A stretch of DNA of 64,000 nucleotides from an uncultured Clostridium sp. (GCA_948436975.1 CAOJJB010000002.1:1-64000); one strand, 5' to 3'. Shown: positions 17,759 to 26,619, counted from the stretch's first letter. The notes: a model not told the origin generated them from the letters alone. Numbers and translations: made by a program.

Positions 17759-19078
17759 ATGAAAAATAAGATTTTAAGTGTAGTAAGTATATTAATGTTA
17801 GTGAGTATGGTATTTATTTTAACAGGTTGCTCAACTAAAAAGGAAGATACCAAAGAGATAAGTCAAACTAATACAGAACAACAAGAAGTATCTTATTTAG
17901 ATTATGACAGAACAGCAGAATTTTCTGAAGGAATAGCAGTAGTATCAAAAACGATAGATTTTAAACCAATTCATTATGTAATAGACAAAGACTTTAATGT
18001 ACTTTTCTCATATGAAGGAAATTCAACTTTTGTTGGCAAATATATGCTAATTCCAGATAAAGATGATAAAACAAAAATAAATGTACTAAACGAAAAAGGA
18101 GAAACCGTATATTCATACGATGATAAAGAATACAAGAAAGAAGTAAAGCTAGTAGAAAATGGTTGCTTAATTATAACAGAACAAACAGATACTTATAATA
18201 GTTCAAAAAGTGTAGCAGGAATATATAGCATAGAGGAAGAAAAATATTTATTAGAACCATCAGAAAAGTATGTTAATAAAATAAAAGAATATGGAGACAA
18301 AATGCTTTTATTAAATGATGAAAATACGCAGTTTTTTAACTTAGAAACTAAATCAATTGTGAATTTTGAAGAAAGAGTTTCCCGTGAATTCAAAGATGGT
18401 TATGCAATAGATGATTACTTAGATAATAATAACGAAGAATGTTTGAAAATTTTTGATACAAATGGAAATATTAAAACAGTAAAAAGTTTATTTGGAGCAT
18501 TAAGTGATATTAAAAATAATTCTAATGGAATGTTAGTCAATAGTTCTTCAAGAATAGAAACCGAAAATTATAATGAAAAATTTACTGGGACAAATGTTCA
18601 ACTATTTGATTTTGAAAAAGGAACTGTTAAAGACTTGTCAAAACAATTTATTATGATATCAGATAAAGTACTATTTTCAAAAGATGGTTATGCCTTAGTT
18701 AAATTTTCTAATCAAGGAAGTGAGACCTACTATACTATCATTGATAAAGAAGGAAATATGGCTTTTGAACCACAAAAACGAAATAATGAAGCAATACTAG
18801 GAGCAGAAAGCAACGAAGTACCTAGAGTAGTAAAATCAGAAAGTTTATATGAAGGAAACTATTTTATTGTAGAAGATAATGATATTCCAAAAGTTATTGA
18901 TAAAGATAATAAAGAGATTTTAGTAGCAGAAGAAAATGAAACATTTGATGGAATAACAAATAATGTTGTTTTAGTACATTGGGAAAAACCTGGATATCAT
19001 GAACAATATTATTATAAAGACTTACAGGGAAATAAAGTTGGTTTAAAAGTTAATGGCGACATAAAAAAATATAATTGA
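17759..19078 (+). CDS. Large lipoprotein with WG-like repeats
   Basis: The product is 439 aa. Signal peptide with lipobox LTGC (Cys about 24). The mature part has repeated blade-like units such as FSEGIAVVSKTIDF, FKDGYAIDDYL and KDGYALVKFSNQ, resembling the WG (KWG) beta-repeat. No enzyme motif seen. It would be exported and lipid-anchored. It is probably a surface binding protein; that is inference. Confidence 0.7.
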   Translation: MKNKILSVVSILMLVSMVFILTGCSTKKEDTKEISQTNTEQQEVSYLDYDRTAEFSEGIAVVSKTIDFKPIHYVIDKDFNVLFSYEGNSTFVGKYMLIPDKDDKTKINVLNEKGETVYSYDDKEYKKEVKLVENGCLIITEQTDTYNSSKSVAGIYSIEEEKYLLEPSEKYVNKIKEYGDKMLLLNDENTQFFNLETKSIVNFEERVSREFKDGYAIDDYLDNNNEECLKIFDTNGNIKTVKSLFGALSDIKNNSNGMLVNSSSRIETENYNEKFTGTNVQLFDFEKGTVKDLSKQFIMISDKVLFSKDGYALVKFSNQGSETYYTIIDKEGNMAFEPQKRNNEAILGAESNEVPRVVKSESLYEGNYFIVEDNDIPKVIDKDNKEILVAEENETFDGITNNVVLVHWEKPGYHEQYYYKDLQGNKVGLKVNGDIKKYN

Positions 19079-19089
19079 AAGGGAACAAT

Positions 19090-19956
19090 ATGAAAAAAGT
19101 TTTATTAAATGTAATAATTAGCATAATGTTAATATCAATGTTATTTGCATTAACAGGTTGTAAAAATAATAATGAAATTGAAGAAAACGAACAAATAGAA
19201 AATCAAATAAATGAAGAAAAAAATACAGAAGAAAATATTAATTCAGAAATAATAGGAAAATGGACAGCAACAAGAACAAACAATAGTGTATATTCATTAG
19301 GTGAATTATATGGTTCAGCTTTCTCTTTTTCAAATGAATTAACATTTAAAGAAGATGGAACATATGTATTAGGAATAGGAGTAACTTATTGGCAAGAAGG
19401 AAATTATGAGATAAATGGAGATAAAATAAAATTAACAAATACACAAATTAAAGGAGATAATCCAGATGGTAAAACAACGGAACAATTTATAATAAAAAAT
19501 GAGGATGGCAAAAATCAGATTATACTGGAAGAATCACAAGCGTACAATGTAACAGTTGGTATAATATTTGAAAAGGTAGAAGATAATTTAAATACTACAA
19601 CTGATGGAAATGTAAATAAAAATGAAGTAAAAAGATTAAGGGCAGGAGATTTTTATTTAGAATATGGTTCATATACCAATGTAACTTATGAAAGTAATTC
19701 ACCACAATATGGAACATATAAAATAAATGAAGATGGTACATTTTCTTGCACGACTTCAGAAGGGACAGCTACTGGAACATATACAGTACAAGAAGAAACT
19801 TATGATAATTCCAATACGACCTCCACAGACTGGTTGATTACTTTTAAATCTTCGAACACAAATATTATGAATGCAAATGCTTCTTGGATTATAGATGGAA
19901 ACAATAAATTCTCTGGAATACAAAGTGGAGGAACATTCAAGTATATGGGAAATTAA
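19090..19956 (+). CDS. Lipoprotein with lipocalin-like beta domains
   Basis: The product is 288 aa from ATG 19090; an ORF start at 19075 has no site. Lipobox LTGC is followed by an acidic N/E-rich linker. Two beta regions follow: IIGKWTATRT, LTFKEDGTYVLGIG, GNYEINGDKIKLTN, and a second from about 180 (YGTYKINEDGTFSCT). This 'W-T-F-x-x-DGTY' pattern is common in Firmicutes secreted lipocalin-like domains. Function unknown. Confidence 0.7.
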   Translation: MKKVLLNVIISIMLISMLFALTGCKNNNEIEENEQIENQINEEKNTEENINSEIIGKWTATRTNNSVYSLGELYGSAFSFSNELTFKEDGTYVLGIGVTYWQEGNYEINGDKIKLTNTQIKGDNPDGKTTEQFIIKNEDGKNQIILEESQAYNVTVGIIFEKVEDNLNTTTDGNVNKNEVKRLRAGDFYLEYGSYTNVTYESNSPQYGTYKINEDGTFSCTTSEGTATGTYTVQEETYDNSNTTSTDWLITFKSSNTNIMNANASWIIDGNNKFSGIQSGGTFKYMGN

Positions 19957-20014
19957 AGTATGAATACAAAATGACAAATTATAAAAATGAAGTTTTATTT
20001 TATACCTATATGAC

Positions 20015-20039
20015 AAAAGATAGCATTTTGCTATCTTTT
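20015..20039. terminator. Bidirectional terminator
   Basis: AAAAGATAGCA (20015-20025) pairs perfectly over 11 bases with TGCTATCTTTT (20029-20039). It lies between convergent genes ending at 19956 and 20050. Confidence 0.85.
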
Positions 20040-20049
20040 AACTTTTTTA

Positions 20050-20292
20050 TTAATCTATTGTATTTTTTAATTCTTGGTAATCAATATCTAAAACCTTACA
20101 AAAAGCGATAAGCTCAAAATCTTTTAAGATTTGATTACCTTCTTCAATTCTTTTTAATTCAGTTGAGGTAATATAAACAGCATGTAACTGTAATAATTCG
20201 CAAAGTTCCTTTTTCTTAAGTTTCTTCTTTTCTCTATATTCTTTTATTAAATCACCTACAACATTACTTTTTTCATTTCCGTACTTTTTCAA
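20050..20292 (-). CDS. XRE-family HTH regulator
   Basis: The product is 80 aa. Helix-turn-helix of the Cro/C1 type: IKEYREKKKLKKKELCELLQ, then VYITSTELKRIEEGN. It stops short after the fifth helix, so it is a bare DNA-binding domain. It probably represses a promoter in the 20293-20408 gap shared with the divergent gene at 20409. Confidence 0.8.
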   Translation of the reverse strand: MKKYGNEKSNVVGDLIKEYREKKKLKKKELCELLQLHAVYITSTELKRIEEGNQILKDFELIAFCKVLDIDYQELKNTID

Positions 20293-20408
20293 GATGTTCC
20301 CCCATTATCTTCAATTTTTATTGATTTTATTACACTTTTTTGCTAAAATATCGAGAGAGCCTCGACTTTTGAGATATTATTTCATTTTTTGCATGAAAGG
20401 AGGAATTT

Positions 20409-20633
20409 ATGGAAAAAAAATTATTTGCAATAGTTCTATTTGATGGAAAGAATATAAAAAATACCACAGTAACAATAGATTCTTTACGCAAAATTATAGA
20501 TAATTTTATAGATAATGATGGGCATTGTCTTTGTATTACAAAAACATCTAGTGAAGCAGAGAAGCAAGAAATACAGAAATTTTATAAATCTAAATATGGT
20601 TTTTTTATAGAAAATATAAATCAAACGAAATGA
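20409..20633 (+). CDS. Small ICE protein of unknown function
   Basis: The product is 74 aa. ATG follows GAAAGGAGGAATTT. Small alpha/beta protein (KLFAIVLFDGKNIKNTTVTI). Divergent from the XRE gene at 20292 and overlapping the next ORF by four bases (ATGA). Confidence 0.55.
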   Translation: MEKKLFAIVLFDGKNIKNTTVTIDSLRKIIDNFIDNDGHCLCITKTSSEAEKQEIQKFYKSKYGFFIENINQTK

Positions 20634-20773
20634 CCGAAATGGAATATAAGGAAGCAATAAACAAGTTAAAGGAAATAAAAAGTGAAAGTGATACAATTGA
20701 AGAATTTGAGATAAAATTCAATGAATATAAAAAAACACTAACAATTATACCCCCATATAATGTTAGCGAATAA
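20630..20773 (+). CDS. Small helical protein overlapping the previous gene
   Basis: A 47-aa ORF starts at ATG 20630 in an ATGA overlap and ends at TAA 20771-20773. The product is MTEMEYKEAINKLKEIKSES followed by a helical run and a PPYN tail. The overlap suggests translational coupling. Function unknown. Confidence 0.5.
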   Translation: MTEMEYKEAINKLKEIKSESDTIEEFEIKFNEYKKTLTIIPPYNVSE

Positions 20774-20775
20774 AT

Positions 20776-21102
20776 CTATTTAGTATTTAATAAATAAGTA
20801 ATCATTTGATTAATAACTGACTTGTCTCTTTCACTCAAAAGCTCATACTTGTCAGCAATACTTGGTGATTTAATGATATTTTTAAATAATTGCACAGAGG
20901 AACATTCAGCAGTATTACAAATATTTATTGCAGTATCTATGCTTATACCAACCTTTCCATTTTCAACCCTAGATAGAAATTGCCAATTTATATTTAGTTT
21001 TTCTGCAAATTCTTCTTGTGTTAGGTTTAGACTGTTTCTAATATCTCTAATATTTTCACCTAATATAGAATTACCTGTGTAGTTATCTGTTAAATTATCC
21101 AT
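20776..21102 (-). CDS. XRE-family HTH regulator
   Basis: The product is 108 aa. Typical HTH: LGENIRDIRNSLNLTQEEFA, then EKLNINWQFLSRVENGKVG, with a short C-terminal helix. Leftward, divergent from the receiver gene at 21257; the 154-bp gap between them is the likely operator region. Confidence 0.85.
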   Translation of the reverse strand: MDNLTDNYTGNSILGENIRDIRNSLNLTQEEFAEKLNINWQFLSRVENGKVGISIDTAINICNTAECSSVQLFKNIIKSPSIADKYELLSERDKSVINQMITYLLNTK

Positions 21103-21256
21103 TATTTTACCCCTATTTAATAGTATAACGAATATAGGCTAAAAAAAGAATAATTTTATAAGTCTAGTTTTTGATATTTATTAGACTTAATAAGTATAAT
21201 ACGATATAAAAATAATATGGATTATCGAGGTATCAAGTATAAAGGGAGGTGAAAAC

Positions 21257-21694
21257 TTGAATTTACTAGTCGATAACCTAGAGTCAATAGAAAACAACTA
21301 TAATCCTACATTAAAAAATAAAACAGAAAAGAAAATTAAGATACTAATAGCAGATGATTATAAACCACTTTGTGAAACATTAAGGAATATCTTAAATGGA
21401 TATGGAGAATTAGAAGTAATAGGATTAGCACATACAGATCAAGAAGAAATAGAAAAAATAGAAGAATTAAAACCAAATGTAGTTATAACGGATATAAAAA
21501 GAAATAATCAATATACTGGATTAGATATAGTCAAACAATATGAAAATAAAGAAGATTCACCTTATTTTTTTGTTATTTCTTCCGCAGCAGACGAAAGAAA
21601 ATTAAATTCTAATCCTAAAATCATAGGATTTATGAGCAAACCTTTTTTAAATTATGATAAGATAGTAGAGGAGATTTTGAAAGTGTATTTATAA
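21257..21694 (+). CDS. Stand-alone response-regulator receiver
   Basis: The product is 145 aa. TTG at 21257 follows AAAGGGAGGTGAAAAC. After a 30-residue N-terminal tail comes a full receiver: IKILIADDYKPLCETL (acidic pair), PNVVITDIKR (phosphorylation Asp about residue 83) and GFMSKPF (conserved Lys). There is no output domain, so it may act like Spo0F/CheY. A partner kinase is not in the window. Confidence 0.8.
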   Translation: MNLLVDNLESIENNYNPTLKNKTEKKIKILIADDYKPLCETLRNILNGYGELEVIGLAHTDQEEIEKIEELKPNVVITDIKRNNQYTGLDIVKQYENKEDSPYFFVISSAADERKLNSNPKIIGFMSKPFLNYDKIVEEILKVYL

Positions 21695-21771
21695 ATTTTT
21701 ATGATATTCGACAAATTTCAACATATATTTGTATCAAAATATGTTACAATATATAAAAGGAGATGGTGAAT

Positions 21772-21948
21772 ATGCAAAAATATTATGAAAAATCTCTAAA
21801 AGTTATACAAGAAAAAGGTATCAAAAACGAAAAAGACTACAACAAAGTAGTAAAGACTTATTTAATACTATCAGCAGAAAGCTTAAAATATATTTCATGC
21901 ACTAGGAAATTTGATAAAATTATAGACTTATCAAAGAAAGTCAGCTAG
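21772..21948 (+). CDS. Small helical protein
   Basis: The product is 58 aa starting MQKYYEKSLKVI. ATG 21772 follows AAAAGGAGATGG; ATG 21763 is in frame but lies inside that site. Helical, basic. The stop codon lies within the loop of its own terminator. Function unknown. Confidence 0.55.
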   Translation: MQKYYEKSLKVIQEKGIKNEKDYNKVVKTYLILSAESLKYISCTRKFDKIIDLSKKVS

Positions 21949-21962
21949 ACTTTCTTTTTTTG
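21933..21962 (+). terminator. Rho-independent terminator
   Basis: AAAGAAAGTC (21933-21942) pairs perfectly over 10 bases with GACTTTCTTT (21948-21957), followed by TTTTT. Confidence 0.85.
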
Positions 21963-22063
21963 AAAAAAGTTGTTATGCTTTATTTTTTTGCAATTTTGTG
22001 ATAATATATGGAAAGAAAATATGAATGATAATTCAAGACTTTGTAGATTATTTAGATAAAAAA

Positions 22064-22087
22064 ATGCCAGTTTAAAAAAACTGGCAT
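22064..22087 (-). terminator. Hairpin terminator of the cassette gene
   Basis: ATGCCAGTTT (22064-22073) pairs perfectly with AAACTGGCAT (22078-22087). On the minus strand it is followed by a T-run (complement of 22058-22063), so it suits the leftward secreted-protein gene. A palindrome AAACCATATATATGGTTT (22088-22105) adjoins it. Confidence 0.6.
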
Positions 22088-22105
22088 AAACCATATATAT
22101 GGTTT

Positions 22106-22692
22106 AATACAGGATTAGGTTAAAAATTAATTAGTTACATATTTTTATGACATTCATTAACCATAGATCCATACTTTAACAAATACGGAAACTCCACTGG
22201 GAACACCAAAGGCCACAAAGTACTGGCCGAGATTATTCTGCCATAGATTTGATTTCAGCTCAATATGGTCATTTGTCCATATTCTGCCGGAAATATTACT
22301 TGCAGAACCAATTACTGAAGAACCAGCATAATCCATCTGGTAATTGCCATTTGAGCAACTGGTCTCAATAGTGATACCCATACCGCCAACTCCTTGACCA
22401 TTACAATCGATAGAAATGCCGTTATTTCCTGCGGCTGCGGTTACTGTTTTCTGATTATAGCCACTTACACTGCTTAAGGGCATAACCGTTCCATCTCCGG
22501 ACACCTCAAAAGTATATTCGCCGATCAAATTCTTCTGAGCTGCAGTTTCATTACCTTTTGCACTGGCAGCAAATACAGAACTTGAAAGCGAGAAACAAAG
22601 AGTTAATGTTAAAAGCGCTGATAAAATCCGTCTAAATTTTTTATTCATATTAGTTCCTCCTAACTTAAATGGATATAACCTAATCCTGTATT
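22106..22692. mobile_element. GC-richer cassette flanked by 17-bp perfect inverted repeats
   Basis: AATACAGGATTAGGTTA (22106-22122) recurs exactly inverted as TAACCTAATCCTGTATT (22676-22692). The 587-bp segment holds one complete gene with codon use and GC content unlike its neighbours. Further palindromes lie just outside each end: AAACCATATATATGGTTT on the left, GGCAGAAAT-AG-ATTTCTGCC (22695-22714) and AATAGTCA-T-TGACTATT (22722-22738) on the right. No transposase is present, so it would be a non-autonomous unit; the mechanism is inference. Confidence 0.5.
22157..22648 (-). CDS. Secreted protein, foreign composition, CGG used as Arg
   Basis: The product is 163 aa. ATG 22648 follows TTAGGAGGAAC; the ORF extends upstream but without a site. 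The signal peptide (ILSALLTLTLCFSLSSSVFA) ends at an AxA-like site. The mature part is Gly/Ser/Asn-rich and beta-like (GISIDCNGQGVGGMGITIET), with two cysteines. Codons such as GGC, ACC and CTG are far more frequent than in neighbouring genes, so it was recently acquired. Codon 7 is CGG read as Arg (22628-22630, KFRRIL). If CGG shifts the frame here, the protein would stop within a few codons. Confidence 0.65.
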   Translation of the reverse strand: MNKKFRRILSALLTLTLCFSLSSSVFAASAKGNETAAQKNLIGEYTFEVSGDGTVMPLSSVSGYNQKTVTAAAGNNGISIDCNGQGVGGMGITIETSCSNGNYQMDYAGSSVIGSASNISGRIWTNDHIELKSNLWQNNLGQYFVAFGVPSGVSVFVKVWIYG

Positions 22693-22899
22693 TGGGCAGA
22701 AATAGATTTCTGCCATAAAACAATAGTCATTGACTATTATTATAATTATAATGCTTTTAAACAAAGAAAACCAGAAAGATACTTAAAGATAACAAAAGAT
22801 AACAAAAAATAATTGAAAACTATAAAAAAAGATAAAAAATCGTGAAATTTTGTAACAATTTTGATTTAACTATAGTCTAAAATAATAGAGGAGGTAAAA

Positions 22900-23391
22900 A
22901 TGGAAGAAATATATAAAAAGTATTCTAGATTGGTATATAATTATTTATACAAATTAACCAACAATACTGAAATTTCTGAAGAATTGACTCAAGAAACTTT
23001 TTGTAATGCTATTCAAGGAATTAAAAATTTTAGAAGAGAATGTTCTTTAAATGTATGGCTTTGTCAAATAGCGAAAAATAAATGGAAAGATTATATTATA
23101 AAAAATAAAAAATATGAATCAATACCATTTGATGATAATATTGAAGTCCAACTATCAGAAGAAGGTTTAGAGGAAACAATTAATTCTAGAGAAGAATTGA
23201 TAAGTCTTTATCAAAAGATTCACAATCTAGATGCTAATACACGTGAAGTAATTTATTTAAGAATTAAAGGGGATTTTTCTTTTAAAGAAATTGGAAGAAT
23301 ATTACAAAGAAATGAAGAATGGGCTAGAGTTACTTTTTATAGGGGAAAATTAAAATTAAAGGAGGAATTAAATAATGAAAAACGAATGTGA
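22900..23391 (+). CDS. ECF-type RNA polymerase sigma factor
   Basis: The product is 163 aa. ATG follows AGAGGAGG. Region 2 is clear: YSRLVYNYLYKLTNNTEISE, ELTQETFCNAIQGI. Region 4 is LDANTREVIYLRIKGDFSF followed by KEIGRILQRNEEWARVTFYR. It overlaps the anti-sigma gene by 17 bases, the usual sigma/anti-sigma pairing. Targets are unknown. Confidence 0.9.
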   Translation: MEEIYKKYSRLVYNYLYKLTNNTEISEELTQETFCNAIQGIKNFRRECSLNVWLCQIAKNKWKDYIIKNKKYESIPFDDNIEVQLSEEGLEETINSREELISLYQKIHNLDANTREVIYLRIKGDFSFKEIGRILQRNEEWARVTFYRGKLKLKEELNNEKRM

Positions 23392-24349
23392 AGTTATAAA
23401 GGATTTATTACCTAGTTATATTGCAGGAGTTTTAAGTAGTGAGACCGATGATGCTATTAAAGAACATATAACTAATTGTACTACTTGTAGAGAAATATTG
23501 AAAAACATGAATAATGGTGAAATAAATAAATCAAGTATTCAAGGTGAAAAAGAAGAAATTGACTATTTAAAAAAACACAATACAAAAATGAAAACTTTAA
23601 AAATAATATTAATATTAATTATATTAATATTAATCGCTTTTCCGTCTATATTTATAATTAAATACAACTATAATGTTAATATAATGAAATTAGTAAGTAA
23701 TAATATTGAAAAAATCCAAGAAGAAAATAATTATACTGTTAATGTAACTGAACATAGAATTGACTATGAAAATAAAAGAGAATTTACAACTACATCTAAA
23801 TATTACTATAAAGATAATAAATATAAAATTGAAAATCATTGTGGAAATGCATCTTTTGATGTAAAAAATAAAGATACATATTATTATGGAGAAATTGACA
23901 CATGTACTAGGACTAAAATTGTAGAAGATATAAAGACAGTTTATAGAGAAAGTAGAAATTATGTTTATGTAAAAAAAGGAACTTTACTTAAAGATATAAA
24001 AAACGAAATTGAAATATTTGATATAAATTTAGGATTTTTTTCTAACATAATTATAAAAAGTGGATATCAAATTAGAAATGATCGATACAATGGTAAAGAA
24101 TGCTATGTTATAAAGAAAGGAAATAATGAGGGATATAGTGAATTTTGGATTCAAAAAGATTCTATGATGATTATTAGAAGAATACAAGACCTTTATAATA
24201 ATAGTTATACTGAAAAAAATTATAGTATAAGCATTAATTCTGTTAAGGAAAAAGATTTGGTAATTCCTGATTTAGAAGAATATAAAATTGAAGAAAGTAT
24301 TAATAATGTTGATGAAGAATATATAGAACTATATAAAAATCTAATATAA
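23375..24349 (+). CDS. Anti-sigma factor with zinc finger
   Basis: The product is 324 aa. ATG follows AAAGGAGG. The N-terminal zf-HC2 domain has CEVIKDLLPSYIAGVLSS and HITNCTTCREIL. A membrane segment follows (about residues 75-93, ILILIILILIAFPSIFII), then an extracytoplasmic domain of about 225 residues that could sense an envelope signal. It should hold the ECF sigma factor at the membrane. Confidence 0.85.
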   Translation: MKNECEVIKDLLPSYIAGVLSSETDDAIKEHITNCTTCREILKNMNNGEINKSSIQGEKEEIDYLKKHNTKMKTLKIILILIILILIAFPSIFIIKYNYNVNIMKLVSNNIEKIQEENNYTVNVTEHRIDYENKREFTTTSKYYYKDNKYKIENHCGNASFDVKNKDTYYYGEIDTCTRTKIVEDIKTVYRESRNYVYVKKGTLLKDIKNEIEIFDINLGFFSNIIIKSGYQIRNDRYNGKECYVIKKGNNEGYSEFWIQKDSMMIIRRIQDLYNNSYTEKNYSISINSVKEKDLVIPDLEEYKIEESINNVDEEYIELYKNLI

Positions 24350-24391
24350 TGTAAGGAGATAAAGGTAAGTTTAATTAGCCTGAATAAGATA

Positions 24392-25090
24392 ATGATTAAA
24401 GCACTAATAGTTGATGATAATTTATTGTATGTAAAAAATGTTTTTAATACCATAATAAATAGAATAGATAATGTACATATTAATTACATTGCTACAAATG
24501 TTAAAGAAGCATTACAGATAATTAATAATAATCAAATTGATTTAATATTTCTTGATTTAAAGCTTCCTGATGGTAGTGGACTAGATATTATAACCGAAGT
24601 GAAATGTTCTAATTACACAAAGAAGCCTAATATTATAATTTTATCAGAATATAAAGAATTAATTACAAATAATTTGGGAGATAATATAATTAATGTGATA
24701 GGAAAACTTGAAGAAAACGAATTAATTTATAATAAGATTTTAAAATCGGTTAATGCAATTAATTTTTCAACCTTTGAAAGTAGTATAAAAGAACTTGTAA
24801 TATCTAGACTGACAAAAATAGGTTATAATTGGAAATATAAAGGAACGCTTTATATTTTAGAGACAATTATGTATATATATCAGCATAATAATATAGATTT
24901 GTTAGATAATATAGAAAAAAATGTATATACATATATTTCATATAAGCATAATAAAAGTATTAATAATATAAAAACCAATATAATAAAATCAACTAATTCA
25001 ATAAGAAATAATGATTATACCACAATAAATCTAACACCTAAATTTGTTATTTCTAATATTCTTACTGAAATTATTAATAAATACAATTAG
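24392..25090 (+). CDS. Spo0A-like response regulator
   Basis: The product is 232 aa. The receiver has ALIVDDNLLYVKN and LIFLDLKLPDGSGLDI with the phosphorylation Asp. The C-terminal 115 residues match the Spo0A DNA-binding domain: ISRLTKIGYNWKYKGTLYIL, then ETIMYIYQHNNIDLLDNI and a terminal helical region. ATG 24392 fits the domain start but has no close ribosome site; GGAGAT lies about 35 bases upstream. An ICE-borne Spo0A-like protein could link transfer to the developmental state of the host; that is inference. Confidence 0.75.
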   Translation: MIKALIVDDNLLYVKNVFNTIINRIDNVHINYIATNVKEALQIINNNQIDLIFLDLKLPDGSGLDIITEVKCSNYTKKPNIIILSEYKELITNNLGDNIINVIGKLEENELIYNKILKSVNAINFSTFESSIKELVISRLTKIGYNWKYKGTLYILETIMYIYQHNNIDLLDNIEKNVYTYISYKHNKSINNIKTNIIKSTNSIRNNDYTTINLTPKFVISNILTEIINKYN

Positions 25091-25133
25091 CCATAAATAT
25101 ATAAAATTATAATTATTTTATAAGTTTTAAGTA

Positions 25134-25165
25134 AAAGCCCCTTAACAAAGTTAGGGGACTTTTTA
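25134..25165. terminator. Convergent terminator
   Basis: AAAAG-CCCC-TTAAC pairs with GTTA-GGGG-A-CTTTT (25134-25165), followed by T on the plus strand and preceded by an A-run for the minus strand. It separates the rightward Spo0A-like gene from the leftward transfer operon end. Confidence 0.75.
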
Positions 25166-25233
25166 ACAAAAAACAAAATATAAATATACGAATTCATTAT
25201 TTTTTATAAAAATACCATAAAATGATAATAAAA

Positions 25234-25746
25234 TCAAGTGATTTCTTCGTTTTCCTTATCTTCGTCATTGTTTAATACTTCAAGTTCAGGATATGTTGTA
25301 TATAAAAATGGTATTTCACAGTCGATGTTCTCTAACTCTTCCCTATCAGGAAATGCCAAAATTAATTTATCAGCTTTAGGGAGGGATAGGGGATAGGAAT
25401 TTATTAATTTAACAGTTCCCTTTTTATTATCTTCATTTGCTACAATGATATGATACAATAAATGTTCATTAGTTAGCAATGTAATATAAACAGGCTCATA
25501 GCCTTGATAAAACCTTATAAGGCGTTTTTTATACTTGCATAATATATCTAATGCTACCAACATATTATCATTAATTTTTCGTGTATTATGAACGAATATA
25601 TCACCTTTTTTACTTACCATGTTATTATACAAAATGTTCTTGAAATTATCGTTTTCATTTCCAAACAATTTTTGTAGATGGCTTAATTTAGTACAGCCAA
25701 AATCTTGTAAAAAATTTATTACTTTTAATCTATCTTCCATAAACAA
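25234..25746 (-). CDS. DUF5697-like ICE protein
   Basis: The product is 170 aa. ATG follows TTAGGAGGTTTGTTT. It starts with a winged-helix-like region (VINFLQDFGCTKLSHLQKLF), has a central alpha/beta part (VYITLLTNEHLLYHIIVANE), then an acidic tail. It resembles the DUF5697 family found in Firmicutes ICEs; this needs a profile check. It is six bases from the S1-domain gene and coupled to it. Confidence 0.55.
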   Translation of the reverse strand: MFMEDRLKVINFLQDFGCTKLSHLQKLFGNENDNFKNILYNNMVSKKGDIFVHNTRKINDNMLVALDILCKYKKRLIRFYQGYEPVYITLLTNEHLLYHIIVANEDNKKGTVKLINSYPLSLPKADKLILAFPDREELENIDCEIPFLYTTYPELEVLNNDEDKENEEIT

Positions 25747-25751
25747 ACCTC

Positions 25752-26549
25752 CTAACTAATAATTCTCATTAAATAGCCATATATCAATTTTTTATCTTCT
25801 CTAATTTCAGACACTCTTATCAACACATTATCCATAAAATGTGGATAGTTGTTGAATCTTGCAGGAACTCTAACTAAGCAAGTAATATTAGTAGTATCTA
25901 ATTGAACAATAACACCACTATTTCCTTTTGGAAATGCTATTACTTTTCCTGTATATTCTCCACCTTCAGTTATATATTTTCGAATGCTTTTATAAGGGTT
26001 TTCAAGAAAGTCTTTGCTAGAGAGTTCAAAAACATTGTTTTCAATATTTATTTGCTTAATCCTAACTTTTAGATATTCTCCTGGAAAATACAGGTTTTTG
26101 CAATTAACAATATAAGTGTGTTGCAGATTATCTGCTTTGATTATAACCTCTTTTCCATATAATTCTACTAAAATATGCTTTTGACCGACAGCTAAGATTC
26201 GTACTCTAACAGCATCATTTAGTTTTAATTTTGGTAGTTCTAGTTCGGATCTTAACTGCATAGCATCTTTTCGACTTGCTATTGCTATACTGGAAGTTGT
26301 ATCTATCTCTATTACAATAAAGTCAATTTCTGCTCCAAGCATTCCTCTAATAATGGATTTATTTACCTTTTCTATTCCTAAATGTGTACTAGGTACAAGT
26401 ATTTTTATATCTTCGTACCATACAATAGCACATGATATATTTTCATTTTTAAATTTATAATACTCATCTTCTATTCCACTAATTTTGCCTGTTAATATTC
26501 TTTTTTCTTCTTTACTACGCAATAACTCTTTCATTGCTAATTCTTTCAA
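25752..26549 (-). CDS. S1-domain RNA-binding protein
   Basis: The product is 265 aa. TTG 26549 follows GGAGGTGATTTT. It carries at least two S1/OB-type units: LKLNDAVRVRILAVGQKHIL (about 108-145) and GGEYTGKVIAFPKGNSGVIV (about 205-235), and an N-terminal unit beginning RILTGKISGIEDEYY. The layout resembles shortened ribosomal protein bS1-like proteins on ICEs. Such proteins bind mRNA or the 30S. Together with the two bS6-type genes, it gives this ICE several translation-related proteins. Confidence 0.65.
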   Translation of the reverse strand: MKELAMKELLRSKEEKRILTGKISGIEDEYYKFKNENISCAIVWYEDIKILVPSTHLGIEKVNKSIIRGMLGAEIDFIVIEIDTTSSIAIASRKDAMQLRSELELPKLKLNDAVRVRILAVGQKHILVELYGKEVIIKADNLQHTYIVNCKNLYFPGEYLKVRIKQINIENNVFELSSKDFLENPYKSIRKYITEGGEYTGKVIAFPKGNSGVIVQLDTTNITCLVRVPARFNNYPHFMDNVLIRVSEIREDKKLIYGYLMRIIS

Positions 26550-26563
26550 AAAATCACCTCCAA

Positions 26564-26596
26564 TAAAAAAACATTTACCTTTTGTTTAGGTAAATG
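26564..26596 (-). terminator. Terminator within the leftward operon
   Basis: On the minus strand CATTTACCT (26596-26588) pairs perfectly with AGGTAAATG (26580-26572), followed by seven T. It lies between the membrane-protein gene at 26620 and the S1-domain gene, so the latter needs read-through or its own promoter. Confidence 0.8.
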
Positions 26597-26619
26597 CTAC
26601 ATATTTATCATTTTTCTAT

